A stretch of 64,000 nucleotides of DNA from Pseudoglutamicibacter cumminsii (GTDB taxonomy: Bacteria; Actinomycetota; Actinomycetes; Actinomycetales; Micrococcaceae): the NCBI RefSeq assembly GCF_003143995.1, contig NZ_QFWG01000001.1, forward strand, positions 310,001-374,000. The letters are read 5' to 3'. The position numbers were made by a program, and so were the translations under genes. The notes under the pieces were generated by a model, which saw only the letters and a program-made list of their open reading frames with translations, did not search any database and was not told the DNA's origin. Positions within the stretch are counted from its first letter, which is position 1, and each line of letters begins with the position of its first letter. Below, one piece after another: positions 28,218 through 38,389 of the stretch.

Positions 28218-29402
28218 TCAGCTATTGATTGCGTCTGGGTTGGCTTTCGCGAATGCAGAACCGAAAACCGCGAGTTCGTCTGCGTGGACGACAGGTCGTT
28301 CGAAACGCTCGCCCAGGTCTTCGCGTAGCTGGTCGCTGGTTAGGCCGAGCATATCCGGGATTTCATCCGATGCGAACGACGAGAAGCCACGCGCGATGAC
28401 GACACCGTTGCTGTTGGTGATGTCGACAGGTTCGCCTTCGATGAACTCGCCCCGGACATCGATGATTCCGGCTGCCAAAAGTGAGTTAGTTCCGCTTGCG
28501 ATCGCTTTGACCGCGCCGTCGTCCAGCACGAGGCGACCGCGGCCCTCTGCAAGGTGCTCGAGCCACAGGCGTTTAAGGGAACGACGTCCACGCTGGGCAG
28601 CAAAGAACGTGCCGACGTCCTCCCCAGCAAGAGCTTTAGAGGCGTTCGCGGCCGAAGTCACCAGAGTTGGGATGCCGGACTGTGCGGCGATCGTGGCTGC
28701 CGCAACCTTCGTCTGCATACCGCCGGTACCCACACCTGCGCTTCCAGCGGAACCCAGCTCAACATCGGCAAGGTCACTTGGGTGCGTCACCGTATCGATC
28801 GGTTCACCGCCGCGTTCAGGGTGTGCCGTGTAAACCGCGTCAACGTCGGAAAGCAGAACAAGTGCATCCGCTTTGACCAAGTTGGCAACCAGTGCGGCTA
28901 GCCGGTCGTTGTCGCCGAAGCGGATTTCACTCGTAGCGACCGCATCGTTTTCGTTAACAATCGGCACGATTCCCAGTGACAACAGCCGCGACAAAGAGCG
29001 GAACGCATTCGCGTAGTGCCCACGTCGAATCAGGTCATCGGCAGTGAGCAGGACCTGCGCTGCGGTTTCGCCGTATCGGCCGAATTCCTTGGAGTACTGG
29101 GCCGCCAACACCACTTGGCCGACAGCTGCTGCGGCCTGCTGCGTCGCTAGGTCCTTGGGCCGAGCCGTCAGTCCCATCGGCGCGAGCCCCGCGGCAATAG
29201 CACCCGATGAAACCAGAACCACCTGGTTTCCGCGTCGGATCACTTCACCCAGAGCATCAACCAAATCAACTACGGCCTGCGTGTTGAGCCCACCCTTGAT
29301 ATCGGACAAGGAAGAAGACCCAATCTTCACCACAATCCGGTTAGCGTGTGGGATGTCTGCGCGCTGTTGAACCTTGGATAGTTCGGTGTGCTCTGAAGCC
29401 AC
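28218..29402 (-). CDS. proB: Glutamate 5-kinase with C-terminal PUA domain
   Basis: First and feedback-regulated step of proline synthesis. The 394-residue protein has an amino-acid-kinase domain (RIVVKIGSSSLSD, VSSGAIAAGLAPMGL, IPIVNENDAVA-like segment, GTGGMQTKVAAA) and a C-terminal PUA domain of about 100 residues, as in E. coli ProB. The start is a GTG directly after the obg stop (TAAGTG on the coding strand), so translation is coupled to obg. Confidence 0.97.
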   Translation of the reverse strand: MASEHTELSKVQQRADIPHANRIVVKIGSSSLSDIKGGLNTQAVVDLVDALGEVIRRGNQVVLVSSGAIAAGLAPMGLTARPKDLATQQAAAAVGQVVLAAQYSKEFGRYGETAAQVLLTADDLIRRGHYANAFRSLSRLLSLGIVPIVNENDAVATSEIRFGDNDRLAALVANLVKADALVLLSDVDAVYTAHPERGGEPIDTVTHPSDLADVELGSAGSAGVGTGGMQTKVAAATIAAQSGIPTLVTSAANASKALAGEDVGTFFAAQRGRRSLKRLWLEHLAEGRGRLVLDDGAVKAIASGTNSLLAAGIIDVRGEFIEGEPVDITNSNGVVIARGFSSFASDEIPDMLGLTSDQLREDLGERFERPVVHADELAVFGSAFAKANPDAINS

Positions 29403-30959
29403 TTAGTGATCCCTTTCTACACTCGCGGAAAAATCTTCGTTGTCTGTCCAGAGGCCGGATTTACGCTCGGCGTCCATGATTTCGCGGGTGGCTGCGCGAC
29501 GATCCTTGCGTGCCTGATACGCGGCGCGACGCTGGGCGGTCGTCCTGCGTTCGTTCGTGTCAAGTCGCGGATCCTCACCTCGGTTTCCGAGCAACTCCGC
29601 GCCTGTAGTCATGGTTGGTTCCCAGTCGAAGAGCACTCCGCCTTCACCGCCGATGACGACAGCGTCACCGGGCTCGGCGCTCTCTTCGAACAACGCCTTC
29701 TCGATTCCGAGTTTCTCGAGGCGATCCGCGAGGTAACCAATCGCCTCATCGTTGCGGAAGTCTGTTTGTTCAACCCAACGTTCAGGTTTCTCGCCGCGAA
29801 TTCGATACAGCGGCTCACCGGAGCGTTCCTCACGTTTGATTGTGAACTCTTCGACGTTCACTGCACGAGGGCGCACAACCTTGGGAACCTCAACCACGTC
29901 AGCATCATGCACGACCTGCGCACGAGCCTGCTCAACAAGGTCAGCCATCGCAAACGAAAGCTCACGCAGGCCTTTACGGCTCACGGCCGATACGTCAAAG
30001 ACTTTATAACCGCGGGCTTCGAGCTCTGGGCGCATCATGTCAGCCATGTCCTGGCCATCAGGAACATCGACCTTGTTCAATGCGATGATCGCAGGGCGGT
30101 CGATCAACGGGACCGGTGCAGACTCGGTTCCCTCAAAGTCTGCGTCTGCCTTGTAGCGTTCAAGCTCGGCCAGAATAATGTCGAGATCGGAAATCGGGTC
30201 TCGATCAGTCTCAAGGGACGCGCAGTCGAGAACGTGAACAAGTGCCGCGCATCGCTCGACATGCCGCAGGAACTCAAGGCCGAGTCCACGCCCTTCAGCC
30301 GCGCCTTCGATGAGGCCTGGGACGTCAGCGATCGTATAGCGCACGTCGCCGGCCTCAACCACACCAAGGTTCGGAACCAAGGTGGTGAACGGATAATCAG
30401 CGATCTTTGGCTTTGCGGCAGAAAGTGCGCCAATCAGGGATGACTTACCCGCGGACGGAAAACCCACCAAAGCGATGTCAGCAACCGTCTTAAGTTCCAG
30501 AACGTGGCGCGTTTCCTCAGCCTGCGTACCAAGTAGCGCAAACCCTGGAGCCTTACGCTTGGTTGACGCCAGAGCAGCGTTACCGAGGCCTCCCTGGCCG
30601 CCTTTAGACAGGATGAACTCTTGCCCAGGGCGCATCAAATCAGCAAGGATCTCCCCTGCCTCGTTCTTGACAACAGTACCTTCGGGAACCGGCAACACAA
30701 GGTGTTCGCCATGCTTGCCGTGACGCAGGCTACCCTTGCCAGGCTCGCCGTTCTCGGCTTTCTGATGCGGAGCATGGTGGAAAGACAATAGAGTGTTGAT
30801 CTGAGGATCCACGCGGACGACCACGTCGCCGCCATGTCCACCGTTACCACCGTCTGGGCCACCCAGAGGTTTGAACTTTTCGCGGTGCACGGAGACACAG
30901 CCGTGGCCCCCGTTTCCACCGCGCGCGAGAACAGTCACGCGATCAACAAACGTTGCCAT
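29403..30959 (-). CDS. obg: Obg/CgtA GTPase
   Basis: A 518-residue ribosome-assembly and stress GTPase. The Gly-rich Obg fold opens the protein ([28 protein letters not shown]). The G domain has G1 [10 protein letters not shown]3 DVPGLIEGA and G4 NKVD, and an OCT domain ([15 protein letters not shown] region) follows. A charged C-terminal tail of about 70 residues rich in Arg ends it. It follows rplU-rpmA and precedes proB directly. Confidence 0.98.
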   Translation of the reverse strand: MATFVDRVTVLARGGNGGHGCVSVHREKFKPLGGPDGGNGGHGGDVVVRVDPQINTLLSFHHAPHQKAENGEPGKGSLRHGKHGEHLVLPVPEGTVVKNEAGEILADLMRPGQEFILSKGGQGGLGNAALASTKRKAPGFALLGTQAEETRHVLELKTVADIALVGFPSAGKSSLIGALSAAKPKIADYPFTTLVPNLGVVEAGDVRYTIADVPGLIEGAAEGRGLGLEFLRHVERCAALVHVLDCASLETDRDPISDLDIILAELERYKADADFEGTESAPVPLIDRPAIIALNKVDVPDGQDMADMMRPELEARGYKVFDVSAVSRKGLRELSFAMADLVEQARAQVVHDADVVEVPKVVRPRAVNVEEFTIKREERSGEPLYRIRGEKPERWVEQTDFRNDEAIGYLADRLEKLGIEKALFEESAEPGDAVVIGGEGGVLFDWEPTMTTGAELLGNRGEDPRLDTNERRTTAQRRAAYQARKDRRAATREIMDAERKSGLWTDNEDFSASVERDH

Positions 30960-31173
30960 TTCGACCTCCCCTTGCCCACCACGATGGGCCCTTATGTATG
31001 TTCACCGGTTCAAACGGTGCAGCCGCACGGATACGTTGGAGAACCGCGCGGTCGTTGTCTCTATGCTTCCACATCCAGCATCCTCAAGGCTTCCGAATGT
31101 GAACAACCTTCACGGTCAGCTAAATCCTTGTGGATAGAGCCGCCGCGGCTTGTCGACTAATACATCGACTTAA

Positions 31174-31209
31174 TAGAAAGCGGGGAAGACCATTAGGTCT
31201 CCCCCGCTT
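31174..31209 (-). terminator. Terminator after rpmA
   Basis: Arms 31174-31189 and 31194-31209 pair with one mismatch around the loop ATTA, followed on the minus strand by CTATTAAG. It lies 28 bases past the rpmA stop and separates rplU-rpmA from obg. Confidence 0.75.
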
Positions 31210-31237
31210 CCGGTGAAAGATATTGATGCTGCGAGGA

Positions 31238-31489
31238 TTACTCGCCAACAATGCTGACGGTCTTACGACCGCGACGCGTACCGAACTCAACCGAACCTGC
31301 AGCAAGTGCAAACAGCGTGTCGTCCTTACCGCGGCCAACGTTGGCGCCTGCGTGGTAGCGGGTGCCACGCTGACGAACCAGGATCTCGCCTGCCTTGACG
31401 GTCTGGCCGCCAAAGCGCTTGATGCCCAGGTACTGCGGGTTGGAGTCGCGACCGTTACGAGTCGAGCCAACGCCCTTCTTTGATGCCAT
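31238..31489 (-). CDS. rpmA: 50S ribosomal protein L27 (bL27)
   Basis: An 83-residue large-subunit protein near the peptidyl transferase centre. The sequence starts [17 protein letters not shown] without the cleavable N-terminal extension known from Firmicutes, and contains the family segment [18 protein letters not shown]. It is 41 bases downstream of rplU, the conserved pair. Confidence 0.99.
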   Translation of the reverse strand: MASKKGVGSTRNGRDSNPQYLGIKRFGGQTVKAGEILVRQRGTRYHAGANVGRGKDDTLFALAAGSVEFGTRRGRKTVSIVGE

Positions 31490-31530
31490 TTCTGCCTACC
31501 TTAGAGCTTGAGGGTTACTGTTTCCGGGTA

Positions 31531-31839
31531 TCAGGCAATCGAGGTAATCTCGACGCGCGACAATGCAGCGCGGAAACCCTGACGCTTCTTGTAGCCGGTC
31601 TTGTTCTTGTACTTCTGGATGACAATCTTCTTGCCGCGGAGGTTCTCCAGGACCTTAGCCTGAACCTTAACCTTGGCAAGCTTGTCGGCATCCGACGTCA
31701 CGTTGTCGCCGTCGACCAGCAGCACCGCGGGGAGCTCGATCGTGTCACCGATCTCATCGCGGACGCGGTCGAGGGTCACGATGTCGCCAACAGCGACCTT
31801 CTCCTGGCGCCCACCAGCGCGAACAATCGCGTAGACCAC
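31531..31839 (-). CDS. rplU: 50S ribosomal protein L21 (bL21)
   Basis: A 102-residue ribosomal protein. The start is the GTG at 31839 giving (M)[14 protein letters not shown], the normal L21 N-terminus; the open frame continues far upstream but that part is not L21. The C-terminal signature [15 protein letters not shown] is present, and [12 protein letters not shown] is the rRNA-binding segment. A 284-base gap to rne holds its promoter and leader; I see no defined structure there. Confidence 0.97.
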   Translation of the reverse strand: MVYAIVRAGGRQEKVAVGDIVTLDRVRDEIGDTIELPAVLLVDGDNVTSDADKLAKVKVQAKVLENLRGKKIVIQKYKNKTGYKKRQGFRAALSRVEITSIA

Positions 31840-32123
31840 TTGGTACTCACTTCTCTCGACTTTGGACAATGCAAAGTGGATCCCTGCTGCGTTGCAGCTC
31901 ATCCACATGAACGTTCGAAACGTGCAATACCCGACCAGAACAATCCTTGAATCTCTAATGGAGTTCATCCTGAGGTCAATACAAAGAACTGACCCGGGCA
32001 CACGCACCGACATTCCATCTTACGTTCAGACGGCGTTACAAGCAAATAGGAGGTGACCCGCGTGGCGCGTCGCGCACTGTTCACTTGATAGCCGCCTTGA
32101 ACTTAGGGCTCGAAAGCCGCTAT

Positions 32124-34748
32124 TTAGCCACGCTTAATCTGATCTGCTGAGACTCCAACACCGAGCATCGTGACTTCCGTCTCTTTTTGCTTCGGCGTGT
32201 CGCTAGCGGTTTGAGTCGAGCTCACACGGCTACCCGAGCTCACTCGAGTCTCTACAGTAGCGGCGGTCTTGGACCCCTGCGCAGATCCTGCTGCACGGCG
32301 TCGACGACGGCCTGTTGCTTCAGGCTTATCGGCAGATTTCTCGACGGACGCCGACTGCGGCGTGGACTCATCCTGCTTCGAAGGTTTGCTTGCTTCCGAC
32401 TTCGCAGGTTGCGACTTCTTAGGTTTGCTAGCTTCCGACTTCGCAAGCTCCGACGATTCAGATGACGGCGACTTCTCATTGCTGCCCTCATTCTGTTGGC
32501 GTCCGCGTCCTCCACGGCCGCGACGCCCGCGCCGGCGGCGACGGCTGCGGCCTTCAGCGCCGCCATCTTCGGAGGCATTTTCGGAGCCCTTGACATCAGC
32601 GTCGCCAGCATCCGCATCGTGCTGTTCAGGCACTTCCTGACTTTCATCATCACCGTGCTGCGACGCGGCGGCGATCTTCGTCAGGGCCTCACGAGTTGCT
32701 GCTGCCCGCTTTTCACGTTCGCGATCCTGTTCCGTCGGCTCCGCATTGGATCCGCTATCTGACGTTTCCTTCGCTTCATCACGCTGGTCACGTTGAGCTT
32801 CGCGTTCAGCCTGACGCGCCTTACGGCGTTCGGAGCGAGTTGGACGGTCGTTTGGACGGTGCACATGCTGCTGGCGGCCACCGCCACCGACGAGCGGCTC
32901 GTCGTGAACCACGATGCCGCGCCCGGAGCACGCCTCGCATGCGGTTGAGAAAACCTCAACGAGGCCGGTTCCCACACGTTTACGGGTCATCTGAACCAGG
33001 CCGAGGCTCGTAACCTCGGACACCTGATGCTTGGTCCGGTCGCGCGCGAGGCACTCAACGAGGCGGCGCAACACGAGGTCGCGGTTGGCTTCAAGCACCA
33101 TGTCGATGAAGTCGATCACGATGATGCCGCCGATGTCGCGCAGACGCAGTTGACGCACGACCTCTTCAGCCGCTTCCAGGTTGTTCTTCGTGACGGTTTC
33201 TTCGAGGTTGCCGCCAGTGCCGGTGAACTTACCGGTGTTGACGTCGATGACCGTCATGGCTTCGGTGCGGTCGATCACCAAAGAGCCGCCGGATGGCAGG
33301 TTGACTTTGCGATCCAGTGCCTTAGCGAGGGTCTCATTGATGCGCTTGGCGTCGAATACGTCTTCCTCGCCTTCCCACTTGGAGAGGCGATCCAGCAGAT
33401 CCGGGGCCACGTAGGTCACGTACGCTTCGATCGTGTCCCACACGTGTTCGCCCTGAACAACGAGTTCGGAGAAGTCTTCGTTGAAGACGTCGCGGACCGT
33501 CTTGATCGTGAGGTCCGGTTCCGCATACAGAAGTTCAGGGGCGCGCGTCTTGGTGGACTTGGATGCCTTTTCGATCGCTTCCCACTGAACACGCAGGCGG
33601 TTGATGTCGTTCATGAGCTCTTGCTCAGAAGCGCCTTCTGCCGCGGTGCGGACGATCACGCCGGCCTCATCGGGAGTGTGTTCGCGCAGGATGCGCTTGA
33701 GGCGGGTGCGTTCCACCTCCGGTAGCTTGCGCGAGATGCCGGTCATCGATCCGCCTGGGACGTAGACGAGGTAACGACCCGGCAAGGAAATCTGGCTCGT
33801 CAGACGTGCGCCCTTGTGACCCACCGGATCCTTCGTAACCTGCACGAGGACCGAGTCGCCGGACTTGAGAGCGTTTTCGATCCGCTTAGCCTGGCCATCG
33901 AGCTGCGCGGCGTCCCAGTTGACTTCGCCCGCATACAGGACAGCGTTGCGTCCGCGGCCGATGTCAACGAACGCTGCCTCCATGGAAGGCAACACGTTCT
34001 GGACACGGCCAAGATATACGTTGCCGATCAGCGAGTCTTGCGTTGTGTGCGATACGAAGTGCTCAACGAGGATGTCGTCTTCGAGCACGCCGATCTGGAT
34101 ACGCTCGCTGTCCTCACGCACGACCATCTTGCGGTCCATCGATTCACGGCGTGCGAGGAACTCTGCTTCAGAAATACCGTGCCGGCGGCGCCCCATGTCT
34201 CGGGATTCGCGTCGGCGCTGGCGCTTCGCCTCGAGCCGGGTCGAACCGCGGACAGCGGTCACCTTATCCGGTGCTTTGTCTACCGTTGACCGTGGCGCAC
34301 GCACACGCGTGACCGTTCCTGGTGGATCGTCGTGGCTACCGCCTTCGATCTCCATGTCTTCAGTGCCGCGGCGACGCCGACGACGACGGCGTGATGTCGT
34401 GGTCTGTTCGTCGCCTTGGTCGTGTGCAGCGTTGTCGTTGTCGCTGTCGTCTTGGTTCGTGCTCTCCGCGTCATCCGAGCGGCGGGTCTCACGTGAGCGG
34501 CGGGACTCGCCTCCCCTGCGGCGGCGTGAACGCCCACCCTGCTCCGATTCCTCGGAGTCCGATTCTTGTTTCACGAGGTCATCGGTCCGCAGCAGGTCAC
34601 CCAGCGGCAGATCCGGAATCGCAAACGGGTCGAACACGACATGGTTTGCTTGTTCAGGATGGTTTGCTTGTTCAGGCGTGGTTGCCTTTTCAGCTGACGC
34701 TGTATGTTCGGCAGACTCGTGCTGGTCTGCGTCCTTTTTCTTCGCCAT
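32124..34748 (-). CDS. rne: Ribonuclease E/G family endoribonuclease
   Basis: An 874-residue Rne/Rng endonuclease for rRNA processing and mRNA turnover. About 200 residues of charged, Arg/Glu-rich N-terminal extension precede the S1 domain (GNVYLGRVQNVLPSMEAAFVD). The catalytic Asp residues lie in MTVIDVNTGKFTG and IIVIDFIDM, and the zinc-link CEACSGRG follows. The last ~230 residues are low complexity (RRRRRGRRGRGGRGR and repeats of the type KPKKSQPAKSEAS). Both unstructured arms are typical of actinobacterial RNase E and probably recruit partners. Confidence 0.96.
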   Translation of the reverse strand: MAKKKDADQHESAEHTASAEKATTPEQANHPEQANHVVFDPFAIPDLPLGDLLRTDDLVKQESDSEESEQGGRSRRRRGGESRRSRETRRSDDAESTNQDDSDNDNAAHDQGDEQTTTSRRRRRRRRGTEDMEIEGGSHDDPPGTVTRVRAPRSTVDKAPDKVTAVRGSTRLEAKRQRRRESRDMGRRRHGISEAEFLARRESMDRKMVVREDSERIQIGVLEDDILVEHFVSHTTQDSLIGNVYLGRVQNVLPSMEAAFVDIGRGRNAVLYAGEVNWDAAQLDGQAKRIENALKSGDSVLVQVTKDPVGHKGARLTSQISLPGRYLVYVPGGSMTGISRKLPEVERTRLKRILREHTPDEAGVIVRTAAEGASEQELMNDINRLRVQWEAIEKASKSTKTRAPELLYAEPDLTIKTVRDVFNEDFSELVVQGEHVWDTIEAYVTYVAPDLLDRLSKWEGEEDVFDAKRINETLAKALDRKVNLPSGGSLVIDRTEAMTVIDVNTGKFTGTGGNLEETVTKNNLEAAEEVVRQLRLRDIGGIIVIDFIDMVLEANRDLVLRRLVECLARDRTKHQVSEVTSLGLVQMTRKRVGTGLVEVFSTACEACSGRGIVVHDEPLVGGGGRQQHVHRPNDRPTRSERRKARQAEREAQRDQRDEAKETSDSGSNAEPTEQDREREKRAAATREALTKIAAASQHGDDESQEVPEQHDADAGDADVKGSENASEDGGAEGRSRRRRRGRRGRGGRGRQQNEGSNEKSPSSESSELAKSEASKPKKSQPAKSEASKPSKQDESTPQSASVEKSADKPEATGRRRRRAAGSAQGSKTAATVETRVSSGSRVSSTQTASDTPKQKETEVTMLGVGVSADQIKRG

Positions 34749-35296
34749 ACGTGGCTACTCCCAGCGGGTATCTGCCACAGTCAGATGCCCGTACTCGTCA
34801 TCAGATCTCAGCCCGCACTGCGTGCGTCACGGCTTGATCCGGAAGTCGTTGACCGGTTCGGCCTCTCACACCGAAGCACTCACCGTTGAGCCGCCTTCCA
34901 CGTCCGCTGGACGTCAACAACGCATGTTCTCGTCCTCTTCAACCATCATTCGCGATGGCGCCAGCCGCGCAATCCTGCGGCCGTTCGAGTGTCCTAGCAC
35001 CCCGTTTACACATGAGATGCTCATGCGATATTCATGTGGATTTCCTGGCGGCGGGTCTATGGCGCGCGTGCAGCAGCAAGCACATAGTCGCGTGCGAAAC
35101 ATCCGTTGACGACCAATAGTCGTTGCGCGGTGTCTCCACCTTGGAAACCCACCAAAACACGTATTATCGGAAGGAAACACATTGTCGATGAGTAGAGCGC
35201 CCCGGTCTGTGGTGTCCGGAGACTCTCTGCACTGATTGTCTCACATCACGGTAGATTGTTCTCTCTACTACTACTGCTTATAAGGATTACCGTCCC
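34749..35296. other. 548-base intergenic region between rne and the VKOR gene
   Basis: Divergent upstream region of rne (minus) and the VKOR gene (plus). Open frames here are short, overlap in several frames and lack ribosome-binding sites. A -10-like GATAAT lies on the minus strand near 35165. A long 5' leader for rne, as in other bacteria, is possible, but I see no stable hairpin or known RNA motif. Confidence 0.4.
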
Positions 35297-35956
35297 ATGA
35301 ACTCGCTAGCTACAACAGGACAACAAGGATCGGATGAGGCTTTCACTGCAGATGATCCCGGGCGTGTCCAGGACCTTCCATGGTGGGCTCGCACGCGCGG
35401 ATTCGGATGGGTTCTTCTTGTTTGCGGTGTGGGATCGTTCTACGGTGCCGTCGAGCTAACGCTTGAACGGATCCAGCTCTACATCAACCCTGATCACATC
35501 GCTGCGTGCGATGTCGGTGGCGCGTTTTCGTGTAGCACTGTCATGAAGTCGGCGCAGGCTTCTGTCTTCGGGCCTCCGAATCCTTTCATTGGCCTGGTTG
35601 GTTTCACGATTCTGATCGTGGTCGGTGTCGTGTTGACCACCGGAACGCGCCTTCCACGCTGGTTCATGAACATGAACTTGCTCGGCACTGCCGCCGCGAC
35701 CGGTTTCCTGGTGTGGCTCTACACGCAAGCGGTGTACGAGATCGGTTCGCTGTGCCTCTACTGCATGGTGTGCTGGTTCTTCATGGGGTTGCTGCTCCCA
35801 GTTCACCTGGCCCGGAACATCCTCACGAACGACCTTCCGGCTCCGCGCTGGCTTCGCGGATGGGCCCAGCACGGTGCGTGGCTGACGTCCTTCATCCTTC
35901 TGGTCGCGTGCGCAGCTTCGATCTTGGTGGTTTTCTCTAACCAGTTCTTCGGCTAG
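35297..35956 (+). CDS. VKOR family thiol oxidoreductase
   Basis: A 219-residue membrane protein with about five hydrophobic helices. It carries the vitamin K epoxide reductase signature: the loop pair around CDVGGAFSCSTV and the active-site CLYCMVCWF in a later helix. In actinobacteria VKOR recycles DsbA-like oxidases for disulfide formation outside the membrane, using quinone. No DsbA is fused or adjacent. It is transcribed alone and faces ndk across a terminator. Confidence 0.9.
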   Translation: MNSLATTGQQGSDEAFTADDPGRVQDLPWWARTRGFGWVLLVCGVGSFYGAVELTLERIQLYINPDHIAACDVGGAFSCSTVMKSAQASVFGPPNPFIGLVGFTILIVVGVVLTTGTRLPRWFMNMNLLGTAAATGFLVWLYTQAVYEIGSLCLYCMVCWFFMGLLLPVHLARNILTNDLPAPRWLRGWAQHGAWLTSFILLVACAASILVVFSNQFFG

Positions 35957-35997
35957 CCCACGCGCAGGCCGCAATACATAGCGGCCTCAACACATGA

Positions 35998-36035
35998 CGA
36001 TGGCGTGGTCACCTTGGTAGGTGACCACGCCATCG
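35998..36035. terminator. Bidirectional terminator between the VKOR gene and ndk
   Basis: A perfect 15-bp stem (35998-36012 with 36021-36035), loop CTTGGTAG, between converging genes. A smaller 7-bp hairpin (35966-35987) precedes it on the VKOR side. Confidence 0.75.
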
Positions 36036-36071
36036 CTGTTTATTAGGCGCTGTGTATTGTGTTCCCGTGCT

Positions 36072-36482
36072 TTAGCCGAACCACAGGCCGAGCTCACGCT
36101 CAGCGGAAAGAGTCGAGTCGGAGCCGTGCACGAGATTCTTCTGGACGTTCCCACCCCAGTCGCGGCCAAGATCGCCGCGGATCGTGCCAGGGGCGGCGAC
36201 CGTTGGGTCGGTTGCTCCGGCCAGCGAACGGAAGCCTTCGATGACTCGGTTGCCTTCAACCTTCAACGCGAGCACCGGACCCGAAGACATGAACTCGAGC
36301 AGAGGCTCATAGAACGGCTTGCCCTCGTGCTCCTCGTAATGGGTTTCGAGCAGTTCACGGGAAGGGGTTTCAAGCTTGACCTTGGTGATGACGTAGCCCT
36401 TGGCTTCGATGCGAGCCATGATCTGGCCCATCAAGCCGCGTTCAACACCATCTGGCTTAACCAATACAAGAGTGGATTCCAT
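36072..36482 (-). CDS. ndk: Nucleoside diphosphate kinase
   Basis: A 136-residue enzyme that equilibrates nucleoside di- and triphosphates. It starts MESTLVLVKPDGVERG; the phosphorylated His is in NLVHGSDST, and SAERELGLWF is the usual C-terminus. It is the last gene of the ileS-folC-DUF4233-ndk group, 73 bases after the DUF4233 gene. Confidence 0.98.
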   Translation of the reverse strand: MESTLVLVKPDGVERGLMGQIMARIEAKGYVITKVKLETPSRELLETHYEEHEGKPFYEPLLEFMSSGPVLALKVEGNRVIEGFRSLAGATDPTVAAPGTIRGDLGRDWGGNVQKNLVHGSDSTLSAERELGLWFG

Positions 36483-36555
36483 AAATATGAGTCCTTAGAA
36501 CGTTGAGAAACTTCTGATATTCAGCGTATACGAGGCCAGGGTAAGCACCTAAGCG

Positions 36556-36993
36556 TCAGCCGTTCTGGGCTTCCCATTCGGCTTGTTCCTGAGCGCGGAG
36601 AACGTTCTCACGATCCATCTGCTTGCCCTTGATGATTCCGTAAGCCCAGATGCACGCGAAGATCGAGCCGACGACGAACATCATCGGCTCGAGGATTCCC
36701 AGCGCAATCATGACAACCTGTAGACCCCAGCCCAATGCGACGCCCCATGGCTGCCGCAGGAAAGCACAGGTCAAAACCATCACAACGCCGATGACGACGC
36801 ACGTCAGCAAGTACGGCAAACCGCCGCCATCGAGCAACCCGTGCTTGCCGAACAGCGCGAGGCCAGCGAAGACCACGACGAGTGCTTCAAGCGTGAGAGT
36901 CGAGGAACCAAACATCATCGCGATCGAACGCTGTTGTTTCTTCTGACCTGGGCGCCACGCGAGCTGCTTTTTCGTGTAGCGTTTCTGAGCCAC
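36556..36993 (-). CDS. DUF4233 membrane protein
   Basis: A 145-residue protein with about four transmembrane helices, a basic N-terminus (KRYTKKQLAWRPGQKKQQRS) and a charged C-terminus. The segment SIAMMFGSSTLTLEALVVVFAGLA and the fixed place between folC and ndk identify the actinobacterial DUF4233 family, of unknown function. It begins with a GTG directly behind the folC stop (TGAGTG on the coding strand), so the two are translationally coupled. Confidence 0.85.
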   Translation of the reverse strand: MAQKRYTKKQLAWRPGQKKQQRSIAMMFGSSTLTLEALVVVFAGLALFGKHGLLDGGGLPYLLTCVVIGVVMVLTCAFLRQPWGVALGWGLQVVMIALGILEPMMFVVGSIFACIWAYGIIKGKQMDRENVLRAQEQAEWEAQNG

Positions 36994-38382
36994 TCAGACC
37001 TCCTTCTTCGGGTTCAACAAGGCGCGAGCCTGGCCAATCAGAGTGATCGACCCTGTGACCAAGACACCGCCGCCCATGTCCTCGGCCTCATCGGCCTTCG
37101 CGGCAGCCCAGTCCAAGGCGTCAGGAACCGACTCTGTGATGAAGAGATCCTCCTCATCAAACCCGGCGTCCACGGCCATAGCAGCCAGGTCTCCGGCAGG
37201 GATCGAGCGCGGCGAATCAGACTGCGTGATAGCGACGTCGTGGACCAAGTCCCCGAGCTCTTCACGCCACCGAATCAGCATGCCCAGGGCATCCTTCTCC
37301 TGAAGAACGCCCAAAACCAGCACCAGGCGCGAAAAACCGAACGCTTCCTTGAGCGCTTTAGCCGTGACACTCACACCCGCAGGGTTGTGAGCGGCATCCA
37401 GGATGAATGTCGGCGAGGTGCGGACCGTCTCAAGGCGACCAGGACTCTCGGCAGCTTCGAAGCCAGCGCGCACAACATCGATGTTGAGCGGCTTGTCTCC
37501 CCCGCCCAGGAACGCTTCGACCGCGGCCAGAGCAACGGATGCGTTCTGCGCCTGATGTTCGCCGTGCAGTGATACAGCGACATCAGGGTAACGGTCAGCC
37601 AGACCCTGAATCGTGAGCATCTGACCGCCGACAGCAAGCTGACGCTCGGTAGTGCCGAATTCAACGCCTTCAAAGCGCCACTGGGCGCCCTTCTCCTTTG
37701 CCGCATCGAGCAGAACCTGCGCGGCTTCTGGCTGCTGGACCGAAGACACCACGATCGCGTCCTGCTTGATGATCCCGGCCTTCTCAGAGGCGATGTCCTC
37801 GAGGGTATCGCCAAGAAGATCGGTGTGGTCCAGATCGATCGGAGTGATGACAGCAACCTGTCCGTCAGCCACGTTCGTCGCATCCCAGGCCCCGCCCAGT
37901 CCGACTTCAAGAACCACGACCTCAACGGGTTCATCAGCGAAGACCGCGAACGCGAGGATCGTGACGGCCTCGAAGAACGTGATCGGGTTCTCGCCCTGCT
38001 CACGCAGCTCGGTGTCCACGATCTCAAGGTAAGGCTGGATTTCATCCCAGATCCGCACCAGCGTCGTGTCAGCAACGGGCTTGCCGTCGATCACGATCCG
38101 CTCGGTCACGCTCACCAAGTGGGGGCTCGTGAAGCGGCCCGTGCGGATGTCGTGAGCCAACAGAAGCGACTCGATCATACGAGCAGTCGAGGTCTTACCG
38201 TTGGTTCCAGTGATGTGGATGACCGGGGCCGCCTTCTGCGGATCACCCAAGACATCCATAGCCCGCTGCATTGCGTTCATGCGCGGCTCAACCTTGTTCT
38301 CAGGCGCACGCGCAAGCAATTGCGCGTACACCCGCGCCACGCCCTCCGGATCTTTCAGAGGTGCTGCGTTGTTCTTAGACAC
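36994..38382 (-). CDS. folC: Folylpolyglutamate synthase / dihydrofolate synthase
   Basis: A Mur-ligase-fold enzyme that adds glutamate to dihydropteroate and folates. From the GTG at 38382 (VSKNNAAPLKDPEGV) it has 462 residues, starting 8 bases after the ileS stop with AGGAAGG upstream. An ATG 10 codons earlier would overlap ileS. The P-loop is ITGTNGKTSTARM, followed by TSPHLVSVTERI, TPIDLDHTDLLGDT and ILDAAHNPAG. Bifunctionality is assumed from family knowledge. Confidence 0.93.
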   Translation of the reverse strand: MSKNNAAPLKDPEGVARVYAQLLARAPENKVEPRMNAMQRAMDVLGDPQKAAPVIHITGTNGKTSTARMIESLLLAHDIRTGRFTSPHLVSVTERIVIDGKPVADTTLVRIWDEIQPYLEIVDTELREQGENPITFFEAVTILAFAVFADEPVEVVVLEVGLGGAWDATNVADGQVAVITPIDLDHTDLLGDTLEDIASEKAGIIKQDAIVVSSVQQPEAAQVLLDAAKEKGAQWRFEGVEFGTTERQLAVGGQMLTIQGLADRYPDVAVSLHGEHQAQNASVALAAVEAFLGGGDKPLNIDVVRAGFEAAESPGRLETVRTSPTFILDAAHNPAGVSVTAKALKEAFGFSRLVLVLGVLQEKDALGMLIRWREELGDLVHDVAITQSDSPRSIPAGDLAAMAVDAGFDEEDLFITESVPDALDWAAAKADEAEDMGGGVLVTGSITLIGQARALLNPKKEV

Positions 38383-38389
38383 TGAACGA